Shown here piece after piece: positions 24,121-33,378 of a DNA stretch of 33,513 bases. How positions within the stretch are numbered: the first letter of the stretch is position 1; the number at the start of each line of letters is the position of its first letter. This DNA comes from an uncultured Lachnospiraceae bacterium. Its GTDB lineage: Bacteria > Bacillota > Clostridia > Lachnospirales > Lachnospiraceae. Location: contig CAJFUP010000040.1 of assembly GCA_904420225.1 (NCBI GenBank), positions 1 through 33,513 of the forward strand, written 5' to 3'. The position numbers were made by a program, and so were the translations under genes. The notes under the pieces were generated by a model. The model worked only from the letters and a program-made list of their open reading frames with translations, searched no databases and was not told the DNA's origin.

Positions 24121-25839
24121 TTAAATATAGGGAAAGGAATTCCTCAGACATAGGACGCCATATCCCAGACGGGGATTGGGGTATTCATTGGAGCCAGGCA
24201 GCCGCCTGGCTCCTTTTATAAAATATGCTTTCACCTTTTCGCCGTAAAGATACGGGTCGTTTCCCCTTACCATTCCCCACTGCATCATGAGGGCGGCGCT
24301 GCCGGTGACCACGGGAGTCGCAAAAGAAGTGCCGGTGAAAGAGGCATAGAGATCCGGGGCCGCGGGGGCCATGAGTCCGACACCGGGAGCTGCCAGATCC
24401 GGTTTGATTTGAACTGGGTATCGGGTGAAGCCGCGGCCGGAGAAATCGGCATAAGTACCCAGAGCAGAATCGTACGCGCCCACGGCGATGGCGTGGGAAG
24501 CGGTGGAGGGAATGGTGAGAGTGGTATCAGGGGACGGTGAGAGGAAGCGAGTGTTTTGATTGAGGACGCCGCCTCCGGGCAGCCACATATGGTATGTGCC
24601 GTTGACGATCTGCTGCGGTGTCAGATGAATTTTCCATATGCCGCTGTTTAAATAGGAACCTGAGGGAATAAAATCCAGATAAATTTCCTGGGAGGTGGAG
24701 AATGGCGACGGCTCTCCGTAAAAAATAAGCAGATCCGTTCCATCGGCAAAAAGACGCTGGGTGCCAAATTGGGGGAGGATGGGCCCGATGGTGAGGCCTG
24801 TGGGAGTCTCCAGAGAGACAGTAAACTGATCCGCATAGTATTTCCAAAGCTGAAGAGTCAGAGAGGTCTCGTAATTTCCCACGGACAGCTCCACTGTCTC
24901 TGAAGAGTTGGAGAGCACGGACGAGGCGTGAATGGCGGAAGCGCCTTCATTGCCGCTGCCGATACAGATGGTGACTCTGCCAAAGCCAGCGGCGATGTTG
25001 AGATAGGACTCCAATAGGGAACTGCCGTCATGGGAACCGTAGTTGTTGCCAAAGCTGAGATTCAAAGCCAGCGGCATATTTAGAGATGCGGCTGTCTTGA
25101 CACAGTAGTCGATGCCCATCATCAATTGGGTGGTGCGGGGGAAGGAGGCGGGCAGGGGAGTTCCCAGTTTGACACCAATAAGGGATGCTTGTGGGGCAAT
25201 GCCTGCGTACCGGCCTTGACTGGCGTTGCCATTTCCCGCTGCGATTCCGGCCACTGCGGTGCCGTGGCCGCTGGGATCTTGGGGAAGAGAAAGACCTGCC
25301 GATAGCGCTTCGTTGATGGATTCCGATGTCCATTCCGTTCCCGCGGAATATCCTTCCGGAGGGGAGCCGTCCAATGTTTGATCCCAGAAACGCAGAAATC
25401 GGGTGGAACCGTCACCATTCCTGAAATCTGGGTGGCTCAGAGTAACGCCGGAATCCACGATCCCCACCAGGATTCCGGAGCCGTCCAATTCCCATGGAGG
25501 TTCGTATAGCGGTGTGATACAGGAGGATTGCCTGGCTTGGCTGACAGCGAAAAAAAGGCGCTTGGGTTTTTCGACAAATGTCACATTGGGAAGCGCGGAC
25601 AGGGTGGAAAGATAGGGGGCGGGAAGCGTGACGATGGAAAAACCGCCCAACAATTCTGTGATACGGATGGAGGGGGAAAGCTCCAAGAGAGAGGAAAGGG
25701 TGCCGGTATGGCGGACGATGACCTCCCAGAGATTGGTTTCCGGGTCGTAGCCGGTGCGTAAGGCAGAAGATTTGGAGCGTTCTTCTTCAGTGGCATCCAG
25801 GGAAAGATTCAGCAGATTTTCCAGTTTTTGATTTGGCAT
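24121..25839 (-). CDS. Subtilisin-like S8 family serine protease, Csp-like
   Basis: Serine protease with an intact catalytic triad: Asp129 in GIVDSGVTLSHPDF, His192 in SGHGTAVAGIAAGN and Ser505 in FTGTSFATPVVTG. The oxyanion Asn297 lies in GSGNEG. A pro-region of about 100 residues precedes the catalytic domain. Between the Asn and Ser blocks is an insert of about 130 residues rich in beta strands. This layout is known from the clostridial Csp germination proteases, where the insert is a jelly-roll. There is no signal peptide. The start ATG at 25839 follows AAGGATAGGA; 19 codons upstream lack a ribosome site. It is the only - strand gene. A role in spore germination is possible, but Lachnospiraceae carry several such paralogues, so it is not assigned. 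Confidence 0.88.
   Translation of the reverse strand: MPNQKLENLLNLSLDATEEERSKSSALRTGYDPETNLWEVIVRHTGTLSSLLELSPSIRITELLGGFSIVTLPAPYLSTLSALPNVTFVEKPKRLFFAVSQARQSSCITPLYEPPWELDGSGILVGIVDSGVTLSHPDFRNGDGSTRFLRFWDQTLDGSPPEGYSAGTEWTSESINEALSAGLSLPQDPSGHGTAVAGIAAGNGNASQGRYAGIAPQASLIGVKLGTPLPASFPRTTQLMMGIDYCVKTAASLNMPLALNLSFGNNYGSHDGSSLLESYLNIAAGFGRVTICIGSGNEGASAIHASSVLSNSSETVELSVGNYETSLTLQLWKYYADQFTVSLETPTGLTIGPILPQFGTQRLFADGTDLLIFYGEPSPFSTSQEIYLDFIPSGSYLNSGIWKIHLTPQQIVNGTYHMWLPGGGVLNQNTRFLSPSPDTTLTIPSTASHAIAVGAYDSALGTYADFSGRGFTRYPVQIKPDLAAPGVGLMAPAAPDLYASFTGTSFATPVVTGSAALMMQWGMVRGNDPYLYGEKVKAYFIKGARRLPGSNEYPNPRLGYGVLCLRNSFPYI
24190..24217 (+). terminator. Intrinsic terminator for lrgAB, embedded in the antisense protease gene
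   Basis: GGAGCCAGGC (24190-24199) and GCCTGGCTCC (24204-24213) form a perfect 10-bp stem with a 4-base loop, followed by TTTTATAAAA on the + strand. On the - strand the same bases are codons for Gly-Ala-Arg-Arg-Leu-Pro-Gly-Ser of the protease, and no T-tract follows in that direction. The element is therefore oriented for + strand transcripts arriving from lrgB. Confidence 0.75.
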
Positions 25840-26003
25840 AAATCCTATCCTTACTTCTGCCGTCGATGGAAAACACGGTTGGATCCAAGGCGGCAAAACA
25901 GCTTTTATCCTATGGGTATTCCGGGGAGTTTGGAGTTATTCCAATGGATCGTCAGGAGAAAGGTACTTCAGACGACTTTCCGTCAAAGAGTTGCTGTAAT
26001 TGC

Positions 26004-26032
26004 TGGATTATTTGAAATAGGTGTGATATACT
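26004..26032 (+). promoter_or_regulatory. Candidate extended -10 promoter of the dgt-dnaG-rpoD block
   Basis: TATACT (26027-26032) carries an upstream TGA extended -10 element. A weak -35 TGGATT (26004-26009) lies 17 bp away. It is in the 254-bp divergent gap between the protease and dgt. I could not find a convincing promoter for the protease in the other direction. Confidence 0.5.
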
Positions 26033-26093
26033 GAATACATATATGGTAAAATGTTGCAATTGTTGGATTTCTCGTGGAAAGGCAGGGAGGAAT

Positions 26094-27104
26094 ATGACAA
26101 TTCGTGAGAGAATCGAACAGATGGAGGAAGAACGGTTCAGCCAGTATGCGTCTCTGAGCAAATATTCCAGGGGCAGGGAGCGGGAAGAGACTCCCTGTGA
26201 TATCCGGCCGTGTTATCAGAGGGACCGGGATCGGATTCTCCACTGCAAAGCGTTTCGCAGACTGAAGCATAAAACGCAGGTATTCGTATCGCCGACAGGC
26301 GATCACTATCGGACGCGTCTGACGCACACGCTGGAAGTTTCACAGACGGCCAGAACCATTGCCAGGGCGCTGCGGCTCAATGAGGACCTGACAGAAGCCA
26401 TTGCTTTGGGGCATGATCTGGGACACACGCCCTTTGGCCATTCCGGCGAAAAGGCTTTGGATAAGGCACTGGAGGGGACGGGGCATCGGTTTTGGCATGC
26501 CAGACAGAGTCTGCGGGTGGTGGAAAAACTGGAGAAAGATGGAGAAGGATTGAATTTGACCTGGGAAGTCAGGGATGGTATATTAAATCATGGGACCAAA
26601 TGCACTCCGGCCACTTTAGAGGGGAAAATTGTGAGGATATGTGATAAAATTGCCTATGTCAACCATGATATGGATGATGCATTCCGAGCGGGTATACTGA
26701 TGCCGGAAGACATACCCAGGCGGTATACAGATCTCATTGGAACCACGTCCAAACAGAGGCTGAATGTCTGGATCCATGATATTATTACTCAGAGTGAGGA
26801 TAAAAACGATATTATCCAGTCAGAGGAGATGCAGGCTGCTTTGATGGAACTGAGAGAATTTTTGTTTGATCGTGTATACACCAGCCGGATTGTAAAGGCA
26901 GAGGATAACAAAGTGGAGAGAATGCTGGCAGATCTGTATGGGTATTATATGAAATATGAGGACGCCATGTCCGAGGAATACATAAGGATGCTGCGGGAGG
27001 GAACGCCCAAGGAGCGGGTGGTCTGCGACTATATCGCTGGAATGACGGATCCCTTTGCAGTGGCCAAGTTTGAAGAATACTTTGTGCCCAGATCCTGGCG
27101 CTGA
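26094..27104 (+). CDS. dgt: Deoxyguanosinetriphosphate triphosphohydrolase-like HD protein
   Basis: HD-domain phosphohydrolase that hydrolyses dNTPs to deoxynucleoside and triphosphate, influencing nucleotide pools. The metal-binding set is present: RTRLTHTLEV (His78), LGHDLGHTPFGHSGE (His107-Asp108, His111, His116) and a later CDKIAYVNHDMDDA Asp region. The N-terminal CKAFRRLKHKTQVF and SPTGDHYRTRLTHT blocks are typical of the short Dgt-like group. Length 337 residues. The start ATG 26094 follows AGGGAGG closely (three bases); a GTG 17 codons earlier has no ribosome site. Clostridia commonly place this gene directly before dnaG. Substrate range (dGTP versus several dNTPs) is not predictable. 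Confidence 0.93.
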   Translation: MTIRERIEQMEEERFSQYASLSKYSRGREREETPCDIRPCYQRDRDRILHCKAFRRLKHKTQVFVSPTGDHYRTRLTHTLEVSQTARTIARALRLNEDLTEAIALGHDLGHTPFGHSGEKALDKALEGTGHRFWHARQSLRVVEKLEKDGEGLNLTWEVRDGILNHGTKCTPATLEGKIVRICDKIAYVNHDMDDAFRAGILMPEDIPRRYTDLIGTTSKQRLNVWIHDIITQSEDKNDIIQSEEMQAALMELREFLFDRVYTSRIVKAEDNKVERMLADLYGYYMKYEDAMSEEYIRMLREGTPKERVVCDYIAGMTDPFAVAKFEEYFVPRSWR

Positions 27105-27151
27105 TGCGCAGGGCGGGATATGCAGGAAGAAAGCAGACAGGAGAGATGCGC

Positions 27152-28915
27152 ATGTATTATCCGGATGAATTCATAGAAGAAGTGCGTATGCGCAATGACA
27201 TAGTGGATGTGATCGGCAATAGTGTCCATCTGCAGAAGAAGGGAAGCAATTATTTTGGCCTTTGCCCTTTCCATAATGAAAAGTCCCCCTCTTTTTCCGT
27301 ATCCAGAGACAAGCAGATGTATTACTGCTTTGGGTGCGGCGCCGGGGGCAATGTGATTACTTTTGTCATGGAATATGAAAATTACAGTTTCGCGGAGGCG
27401 GTTCAGTATCTGGCCCAGCGGGCGGGGATGGAATTGCCCAGGCAGGAGTATTCGCCTGAAGCCAGGCGGCAGGCAGATTTGAAAGGGACGCTGCTGGAGA
27501 TTCAAAAGAAAGCGGCCACGTATTTTTATTATCAGTTGAAAAGCTCTGCGGGAAAGGCAGGATATGAGTATCTGAGAAAGCGCGGTCTCTCCGATGATAC
27601 CATCCGTTCCTTTGGCTTGGGATTTGCCAATCCCTATCCAGACGATTTGTACCGTTATTTGAAGAAGGAAGGATACTCCGATGAGCTGTTACGGGAATCT
27701 GGTCTTGTGAGGATTGAGGAGAGAGGAGCGTATGATAAATTTTGGAACCGTGTCATGTTTCCCATTATGGATGTGAATAATCGTGTCATCGGTTTCGGCG
27801 GTCGTGTTATGGGGGATGGGACGCCCAAGTATCTCAACTCCCCAGAGACGAAAATCTTCGATAAAAGCCGCAATCTTTACGGTCTGAATGTTGCTCGGAG
27901 ATCAAAGAAACCGTATCTTTTGGTTTGTGAGGGGTATATGGATGTAATCAGTATGCATCAGGCTGGGTTTACCAACGCCGTGGCATCTCTGGGAACGGCA
28001 TTTACTGCTCAGCACGGCCTTCTGATTAAGCGGTATGTCCACGAAGTAATTTTGACATATGATAGTGACGGGGCCGGAGTTAAGGCGGCTCTAAGAGCCA
28101 TTCCTATGTTGAAGGAAGCGGGGCTTTCCGTGAAAGTTCTTAATATGAAGCCGTATAAAGATCCCGATGAATTCATCAAAAATATGGGGGCTGATGCGTT
28201 TCAGGAGAGAATTGACCAGGCGGTCAACGGGTTTATGTTTGAAATCCGCAATCTCAGGGAACAGTTTGATCTCACTGATCCGGAGCAGAAAACGGAATTT
28301 TTCAACCGGACAGCGGAAAAGCTGCTGGTGTTTGAGGATGAGCTGGAACAAAATAATTATATTGAGGCAGTTTCCAGGGAATATGGGATCAATTATGATA
28401 TTTTGAAAAAAAAGGTGGGGGCCATGGGAAACCGGGCCGGTCTAGTGCGGGAAGCGGCGATCCGGCCAAAGTCCGGAATTCAGAAGAAAAAGGAAAGGGA
28501 AGATGGCATCCACCAGGCGCAGCGTCTGCTGCTGACATGGCTTTGTGAGGAGCCCTCCGTTTACGCCAGAATCTGTGATGTGATAGAGGAACAGGATTTT
28601 ACAGAAGATTTATATCGCCAGGCGGCGGTTCTGCTGTTTGCGCAGTTGAGGGAGGGAAAGCCCAACCCGGGGGAGATTTTGAGTCACTTCATCAATGATG
28701 AAGAACAATATAGGGAGGTGGCTTCGATTTTCAACACAAAGCTGAAAGAAGGCATGACAAAAGAGGAGAAGAACCGCGCGTTTCGCGAGACGGTGCTTCG
28801 GGTGAAGAAAAATAGTTTGGATTACGCAAGCCGAAATGTGCAGGATATCGCACAGCTGCAAGCCATTGTCAGTGCGCAGAAGTCGCTGAATACACTGAAT
28901 ATTTCGCTGGATTAG
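27152..28915 (+). CDS. dnaG: DNA primase
   Basis: Synthesises RNA primers at the replication fork. The N-terminal CHC2 zinc ribbon is visible as C38-P-F-H41 and C59-F-G-C62. The Toprim catalytic core contains YLLVCEGYMDVISMHQAG with the conserved Glu and ILTYDSDGAGVKAALRAIPML with the metal-binding DSD. The RNA-polymerase basic-loop region includes FGGRVMGDGTPKYLNSPET. The C-terminal 140 residues are the helicase-binding domain. Length 587 residues is typical. ATG 27152 is chosen because AGGAG lies eight bases upstream; an in-frame ATG two codons earlier is too close to that site. It belongs to the classic dnaG-rpoD macromolecular synthesis operon. Confidence 0.97.
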   Translation: MYYPDEFIEEVRMRNDIVDVIGNSVHLQKKGSNYFGLCPFHNEKSPSFSVSRDKQMYYCFGCGAGGNVITFVMEYENYSFAEAVQYLAQRAGMELPRQEYSPEARRQADLKGTLLEIQKKAATYFYYQLKSSAGKAGYEYLRKRGLSDDTIRSFGLGFANPYPDDLYRYLKKEGYSDELLRESGLVRIEERGAYDKFWNRVMFPIMDVNNRVIGFGGRVMGDGTPKYLNSPETKIFDKSRNLYGLNVARRSKKPYLLVCEGYMDVISMHQAGFTNAVASLGTAFTAQHGLLIKRYVHEVILTYDSDGAGVKAALRAIPMLKEAGLSVKVLNMKPYKDPDEFIKNMGADAFQERIDQAVNGFMFEIRNLREQFDLTDPEQKTEFFNRTAEKLLVFEDELEQNNYIEAVSREYGINYDILKKKVGAMGNRAGLVREAAIRPKSGIQKKKEREDGIHQAQRLLLTWLCEEPSVYARICDVIEEQDFTEDLYRQAAVLLFAQLREGKPNPGEILSHFINDEEQYREVASIFNTKLKEGMTKEEKNRAFRETVLRVKKNSLDYASRNVQDIAQLQAIVSAQKSLNTLNISLD

Positions 28916-28977
28916 GGAAAAGATAAGAACGTATCCGGCTCATGACTGGCATTGTGGCTGGGGAAGGAAGGACGCAG

Positions 28978-30096
28978 ATGAGGGAAGAATTCAATAAAAT
29001 TCGTGAAAAGCTGCCGCAGCTTTTGGAACTGGCAAAAAAGAAAAAAAATATACTGGAAGAAAAAGAAGTGCGCGATTTCTTTTCTGGTATGGAGCTGAAT
29101 CAAGAAGAATACAGTTATGTGCTGGAATTTCTGGAAAAGCATAATGTGGATGTGTTGGAAATTAAGATGACGGAACAGCTGGAGGATCTCATTCCGGAGC
29201 TGGACAATGAAGAGGAAGAAGAGATGGGCGCAGATCAGGCGGATCTCTCGGTTCTCGATGGGGTCGGCCCGGAAGATCCGGTGAGAATGTACTTGAAAGA
29301 GATTGGCAAGGTACCGCTTTTGACTTCCGAAGAAGAGACAGAATTGGCAAAACAGGTGGAGGCGGGCAGTGAAGAGGCTAAGAAAAAATTGGCAGAGGCA
29401 AACCTTCGTCTGGTGGTCAGCGTGGCCAAGCGGTATGTGGGCCGGGGAATGCAGTTTTTAGACCTGATTCAGGAGGGAAATCTGGGACTTATTAAAGCTG
29501 TGGAAAAATTTGATTACCGAAAAGGATATAAGTTCAGCACCTATGCCACTTGGTGGATTCGTCAGGCCATCACCAGGGCCATTGCCGATCAGGCCAGGAC
29601 CATTCGTATTCCGGTTCACATGGTGGAAACCATCAATCGGCTGATACGGACATCCAGGCAGCTGGTTCAGGAGCTGGGAAGGGAGCCTACGCCGGAGGAG
29701 TTGTCCCAACGGTTGAATATCTCGGTGGAAAAGGTAAATGAGGTGATGAAAATTTCTCAGGAACCGGTTTCTCTGGAAACGCCTGTGGGGGAGGAAGACG
29801 ACAGCCATCTGGGAGACTTTATCCAGGATGACAACATGCCGGTACCGGCGGAGGAAGCCGCCCACATGCTTTTGAGCGAACAGTTGGAGGAAGTGCTGTC
29901 CACGCTGTCGGAGCGGGAGGAAAAGGTGCTGCGCCTGCGGTTTGGCTTGGATGACGGAAGGGCCAGGACACTGGAAGAAGTAGGGAAGGAGTTCAATGTG
30001 ACCAGAGAGCGTATTCGTCAGATCGAGGCTAAGGCATTGCGAAAGCTGAAGCATCCCACACGAAGTAAAAAACTGAAAGATTATCTGGATGAATAA
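28978..30096 (+). CDS. rpoD: RNA polymerase primary sigma factor (sigma-A)
   Basis: Housekeeping sigma factor that directs most vegetative transcription. A region 1.1-like acidic and helical N-terminus (1-85) is followed by region 1.2 ([21 protein letters not shown]). Region 2 has [61 protein letters not shown], abbreviated here by its start NLRLVV and end AITRAI. Region 4.2 contains [20 protein letters not shown]. Length 372 residues is normal for Firmicutes. ATG 28978 is chosen because AAGGAAG precedes it; an ATG 12 codons earlier has no ribosome site. It lies 62 bp after dnaG. Confidence 0.98.
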   Translation: MREEFNKIREKLPQLLELAKKKKNILEEKEVRDFFSGMELNQEEYSYVLEFLEKHNVDVLEIKMTEQLEDLIPELDNEEEEEMGADQADLSVLDGVGPEDPVRMYLKEIGKVPLLTSEEETELAKQVEAGSEEAKKKLAEANLRLVVSVAKRYVGRGMQFLDLIQEGNLGLIKAVEKFDYRKGYKFSTYATWWIRQAITRAIADQARTIRIPVHMVETINRLIRTSRQLVQELGREPTPEELSQRLNISVEKVNEVMKISQEPVSLETPVGEEDDSHLGDFIQDDNMPVPAEEAAHMLLSEQLEEVLSTLSEREEKVLRLRFGLDDGRARTLEEVGKEFNVTRERIRQIEAKALRKLKHPTRSKKLKDYLDE

Positions 30097-30152
30097 TGAA
30101 AGAAATGACAGGCCCTGGACACAGCGGGCTGGTATGGAAACGGAGTCGGAGC

Positions 30153-30875
30153 ATGCAGTTATCAAAACGCCTGCAGTGTATTGCAGATTATGTGACAGAA
30201 GGAAAGCGAACGGCTGACATCGGATGCGACCATGGCTGGGTGGCCATATACCTGGCAGAGAAGAAGCGAGCGCCTGCAGTGATAGCCATGGACGTGGGAA
30301 AAGGGCCGCTTAAACGGGCCAGAGAACATATCCGGGCCAGAGGGCTGGAGGAAAAAATTGAGACCAGACTCAGCGACGGCATGGCCGCTCTGAAAAAAGG
30401 AGAAGTGGAAGCCGTGGTGATGGCAGGTATGGGCGGCCCGCTGATGATCCGCATTCTTCGGGAGGGAAGAGTGATCACAGAGTCGCTGGATGAATTGATC
30501 CTGTCTCCCCAGTCGGAGATCGCCCAGGTCAGAAGATTTTTGGCGGCAGAGGGATGGGAAATCTGCCGGGAAGAAATGCTGACAGAAGATGGAAAATACT
30601 ATACGATCATGAAAGCAATTCCTGGAACAGCCAGGGAAAGGACAGAGGCAGATTTCCGCTACGGATGGCGAATGATACAGGAAAAGAACCCGGTGCTTTA
30701 CCAGTTTTTGCGAAAAGAGGAGCAAACCCGAAACAATATTTTGGAGAATCTTTTAGGGAAAGATTCTGTGGCATGCCGACAGAGGATTCAGCAACTGCGG
30801 CGGGACCTGGCGGTGATTCGGGAAGCTATTGACAGAATAGAAAAGAAGAGTGAGGTTGATACATATGAAATGTAA
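30153..30875 (+). CDS. trmK: tRNA (adenine22-N1)-methyltransferase
   Basis: S-adenosylmethionine-dependent methyltransferase that makes 1-methyladenosine at tRNA position 22. The Rossmann SAM loop is TADIGCDHGWVAIYL (about 20-34). AMDVGKGPLKRAREH supplies the second binding block, and VVMAGMGGPLMIRIL is the TrmK catalytic-pocket signature. LILSPQSE follows in the usual place. The C-terminus is a charged coiled coil, as in Bacillus TrmK (YqfN). ATG 30153 follows GGAG at seven bases; the frame opens 19 codons earlier beside the rpoD stop, without a better site. It overlaps the next gene by 11 bases. The rpoD-trmK-nif3 order is conserved in Firmicutes. Confidence 0.93.
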   Translation: MQLSKRLQCIADYVTEGKRTADIGCDHGWVAIYLAEKKRAPAVIAMDVGKGPLKRAREHIRARGLEEKIETRLSDGMAALKKGEVEAVVMAGMGGPLMIRILREGRVITESLDELILSPQSEIAQVRRFLAAEGWEICREEMLTEDGKYYTIMKAIPGTARERTEADFRYGWRMIQEKNPVLYQFLRKEEQTRNNILENLLGKDSVACRQRIQQLRRDLAVIREAIDRIEKKSEVDTYEM

Positions 30876-31680
30876 GAATGTGGTGGAAGTGTTAAACCGC
30901 TTGGCACCGGAGTCTCTGGCGTGCAGTTGGGATAATGTGGGGCTGTCTGTGGGCAGATTGGATAAAAATGTTTCCAAAATTCTGGTTGCGCTGGAGGTAA
31001 CCGGTCATGTGATACAGAAAGCCATAGAGGAACAGGCGGATATGATTATCACTCATCATCCGCTGATTTTTCAGCCCCAGAAGAAGATCAACAGCGAGAC
31101 AGCTCTGGGGAGAATGCTTTTGCGCCTGATGCGCTATGATATTTCCTGTTATGCCATGCATACCAATTTTGACGCGGTATCGGGAGGAATGGCGGACTTG
31201 GCGGCGGAAAGACTGGGTCTGAAACAAGTCAGTGTTCTGGCTGATGAACAGACATATCGGGATGCTGATGGGGCGGAGAAGTTGGCTGGTATTGGACGGG
31301 TGGGAGTCATTGGAGAGGAGATTCTTCTACAGGAGCTCTGTACAAAAATTAAAAAGAAATTTGGTGTTCAGGTGCTCAGCGTCTATGCGGGGGAGGAGAA
31401 AATGGATTCTTATGTATCCAGGGTGGCAATTGTGCCGGGATCAGGAAGAGACTATATCCCCAATGCCATTGGTTGCCGGGCGGAAGTCTTCATCACAGGC
31501 GATGTGACGCATCATGTGGGTCTGGAGGCGGCAGAAGAAGGAATCATATTGATTGATGCAGGCCATTATCGGCTGGAACATATTTTTGTGGAATTTATGG
31601 AGCAGTATCTCAATAAAAATGTGAGCGCAGATGTGGATGTGATTACAGTGCCCACCAAGAACCCGTTTGTGATATTGTAG
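30865..31680 (+). CDS. Nif3-like dinuclear metal centre protein
   Basis: Member of the widespread Nif3/YqfO/YbgI family, which forms toroidal hexamers with a dinuclear metal site; GTP cyclohydrolase-like activity has been proposed, but the cell role is unsettled. Metal-ligand motifs are ITHHPLIF (His64-His65), MHTNFD (His99, Asp103) and near the C-terminus HYRLEH. ITGDVTHHVGLEA is the other family block. At 271 residues it lacks the roughly 100-residue PII-like insert of B. subtilis YqfO and matches the short YbgI form. ATG 30865 lies inside trmK after TGAGG at nine bases, so translation is coupled. Confidence 0.92.
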   Translation: MKCKNVVEVLNRLAPESLACSWDNVGLSVGRLDKNVSKILVALEVTGHVIQKAIEEQADMIITHHPLIFQPQKKINSETALGRMLLRLMRYDISCYAMHTNFDAVSGGMADLAAERLGLKQVSVLADEQTYRDADGAEKLAGIGRVGVIGEEILLQELCTKIKKKFGVQVLSVYAGEEKMDSYVSRVAIVPGSGRDYIPNAIGCRAEVFITGDVTHHVGLEAAEEGIILIDAGHYRLEHIFVEFMEQYLNKNVSADVDVITVPTKNPFVIL

Positions 31681-31688
31681 GAGGTAGT

Positions 31689-33341
31689 ATGGCAGAGGTT
31701 ACCATTGGAAGTATTGTGGAGGAATATCCGGAGGGTACTCGATATCTGGATATTGCCCAAAATCATCAAAGTGAGTATGAGAACGATATTGTTTTGGTGA
31801 AAACCAACGGAAAACTGCGGGAATTGTTTAAAACTGTGGGGGGAGACTGCCGACTGGAATTTGTCACCACCAGAGATAAGGTTGGTATGGACACCTACCG
31901 TCGAAGCGCCGTTCATATGATGCTGAAGGCCATATATGATGTACTGGGGGCCGAAGTTGTCCAGAAAGTCTGGGTGCATTTTTCCATCAGCAATGCCCTG
32001 TACTGTGAGATCCATCACATGGAGGCGTCCAAGGAGATGGTGAAAAAAGTTGGGGAGCGCATGCGCCAGTTGGTGGAAGAGGCTCTCCCCATTGAGAAGA
32101 AGAGTATGAATACGGAAAAGGCTGTCTCTCGTTTCCGAAAACATAAAATGTATGATAAAGAGCGGCTTTTCACGTATCGTCGGGTGTCCAGGGTAAATAT
32201 ATACCGCATGGGAGCATTTGAAGATTATTATTATGGGTATATGGTTCCAAATACGGGATATCTGCGGTACTTTGATCTTCAGCCTTATGAAAATGGATTT
32301 GTCTTGATTCTTCCCATTCATGAAAATCCCCGGCAGCTGCCCCCGTTTGTCCCTCAGAAAAAGCTGTATCAGACGCTGCGGGAATCCATGGAATGGGGAG
32401 AGCGCATGGAAATCAGTACCGTTGGACAACTCAATGATATGATTTCCTCCGGCAAAAGCAGCGAGCTGATCCTCATACAGGAGGCGTTGATGGAGAAAAA
32501 GATCGCCGCCATTGCCGAAGATATTGTGAAAAATCCTGGAAAGAAGTTTGTCATGATAGCCGGTCCATCCTCGTCTGGAAAAACCACCTTTTCCCACCGC
32601 CTGTCCATCCAGCTGAAGGCCATGGGCTTAAAGCCTCATCCCATTGCGGTGGATAATTATTTTGTTAACCGGGAGGATAGCCCAAAGGACGAAAATGGGA
32701 ACTACAATTATGAGGATTTGGATTGCATAGATGTGATGCAGTTCAATGAAGATATGAACCGTCTTCTGAGAGGGGAGCAGGTGGATCTGCCGGAGTACAA
32801 TTTTATCTCCGGAAAGAGGGAGTACAAGGGGAAAACGCTTCAGCTGGGGAAAGAAGATATCTTGGTCATTGAGGGTATTCACTGTCTCAACGATGCTTTG
32901 ACGCCGGATTTGTCAAATGAGAGTAAATATAAGATTTACATTAGCGCATTGACACAGCTGAATATTGATGAGCATAATCGTATCCCGACCACGGATGGCA
33001 GACTGATACGAAGAATTGTTCGGGATGCCAGAACCAGGGGGAGCAGTGCCAAGAATACGCTGAAAATGTGGAAGACCGTTCGGAAGGGAGAGGAAAAAAA
33101 TATTTTTCCCTACCAGGAAACTGCGGATGCCATGTTCAATTCTGCCTTGATTTATGAATTGGCAGTGCTGAAGATCTACGCAGAACCTCTGTTATTTCAG
33201 ATCAAGTCAGGGGAACCGGAGTACCAGGAGGCAAAAAAACTGTTGAAATTTTTTGACTATTTTCTTGGAATTCCAGGGGAAGAGATTCCCAAAAATTCTC
33301 TGATTCGCGAGTTCATCGGAGGAAGCTGTTTTAAAGTATGA
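31689..33341 (+). CDS. TGS/SAD-uridine kinase fusion, putative nucleoside kinase
   Basis: Fusion of three parts. Residues 1-60 look like a TGS domain. About 60-230 resemble the second additional domain of threonyl- and alanyl-tRNA synthetases. From about 285 the protein is a uridine kinase / phosphoribulokinase-type P-loop domain. The P-loop is G292-PSSSGKT, and PHPIAVDNYFVNREDSPKDENG supplies the catalytic Asp and substrate loop. DILVIEGIHCLND is the Walker B region, and RLIRRIVRDARTRG is the arginine-rich lid. Length 550 residues. Similar fusions occur in Clostridia and Thermotogales and are usually annotated nucleoside kinase. GGAGG lies before the ATG, eight bases after the Nif3-like stop. 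Phosphoryl acceptor unproven. Confidence 0.9.
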   Translation: MAEVTIGSIVEEYPEGTRYLDIAQNHQSEYENDIVLVKTNGKLRELFKTVGGDCRLEFVTTRDKVGMDTYRRSAVHMMLKAIYDVLGAEVVQKVWVHFSISNALYCEIHHMEASKEMVKKVGERMRQLVEEALPIEKKSMNTEKAVSRFRKHKMYDKERLFTYRRVSRVNIYRMGAFEDYYYGYMVPNTGYLRYFDLQPYENGFVLILPIHENPRQLPPFVPQKKLYQTLRESMEWGERMEISTVGQLNDMISSGKSSELILIQEALMEKKIAAIAEDIVKNPGKKFVMIAGPSSSGKTTFSHRLSIQLKAMGLKPHPIAVDNYFVNREDSPKDENGNYNYEDLDCIDVMQFNEDMNRLLRGEQVDLPEYNFISGKREYKGKTLQLGKEDILVIEGIHCLNDALTPDLSNESKYKIYISALTQLNIDEHNRIPTTDGRLIRRIVRDARTRGSSAKNTLKMWKTVRKGEEKNIFPYQETADAMFNSALIYELAVLKIYAEPLLFQIKSGEPEYQEAKKLLKFFDYFLGIPGEEIPKNSLIREFIGGSCFKV

Positions 33342-33343
33342 TC

Positions 33344-33372
33344 TTTACATTTTGGCGGTTTTATGGTAGAGT
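33344..33372 (+). promoter_or_regulatory. Sigma-A promoter of the RNase P RNA gene
   Basis: TTTACA (33344-33349) and TAGAGT (33367-33372) are separated by 17 bp. The predicted start is near 33379, about 12 bases before the recognisable RNase P RNA sequence. Confidence 0.65.
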
Positions 33373-33378
33373 AAGAAA

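Noticed and set aside
31566-32597. 343-codon - strand open frame opposite the nucleoside kinase
   Set aside because: Shadow of a clear + strand gene; its translation is atypical and matches nothing recognisable.
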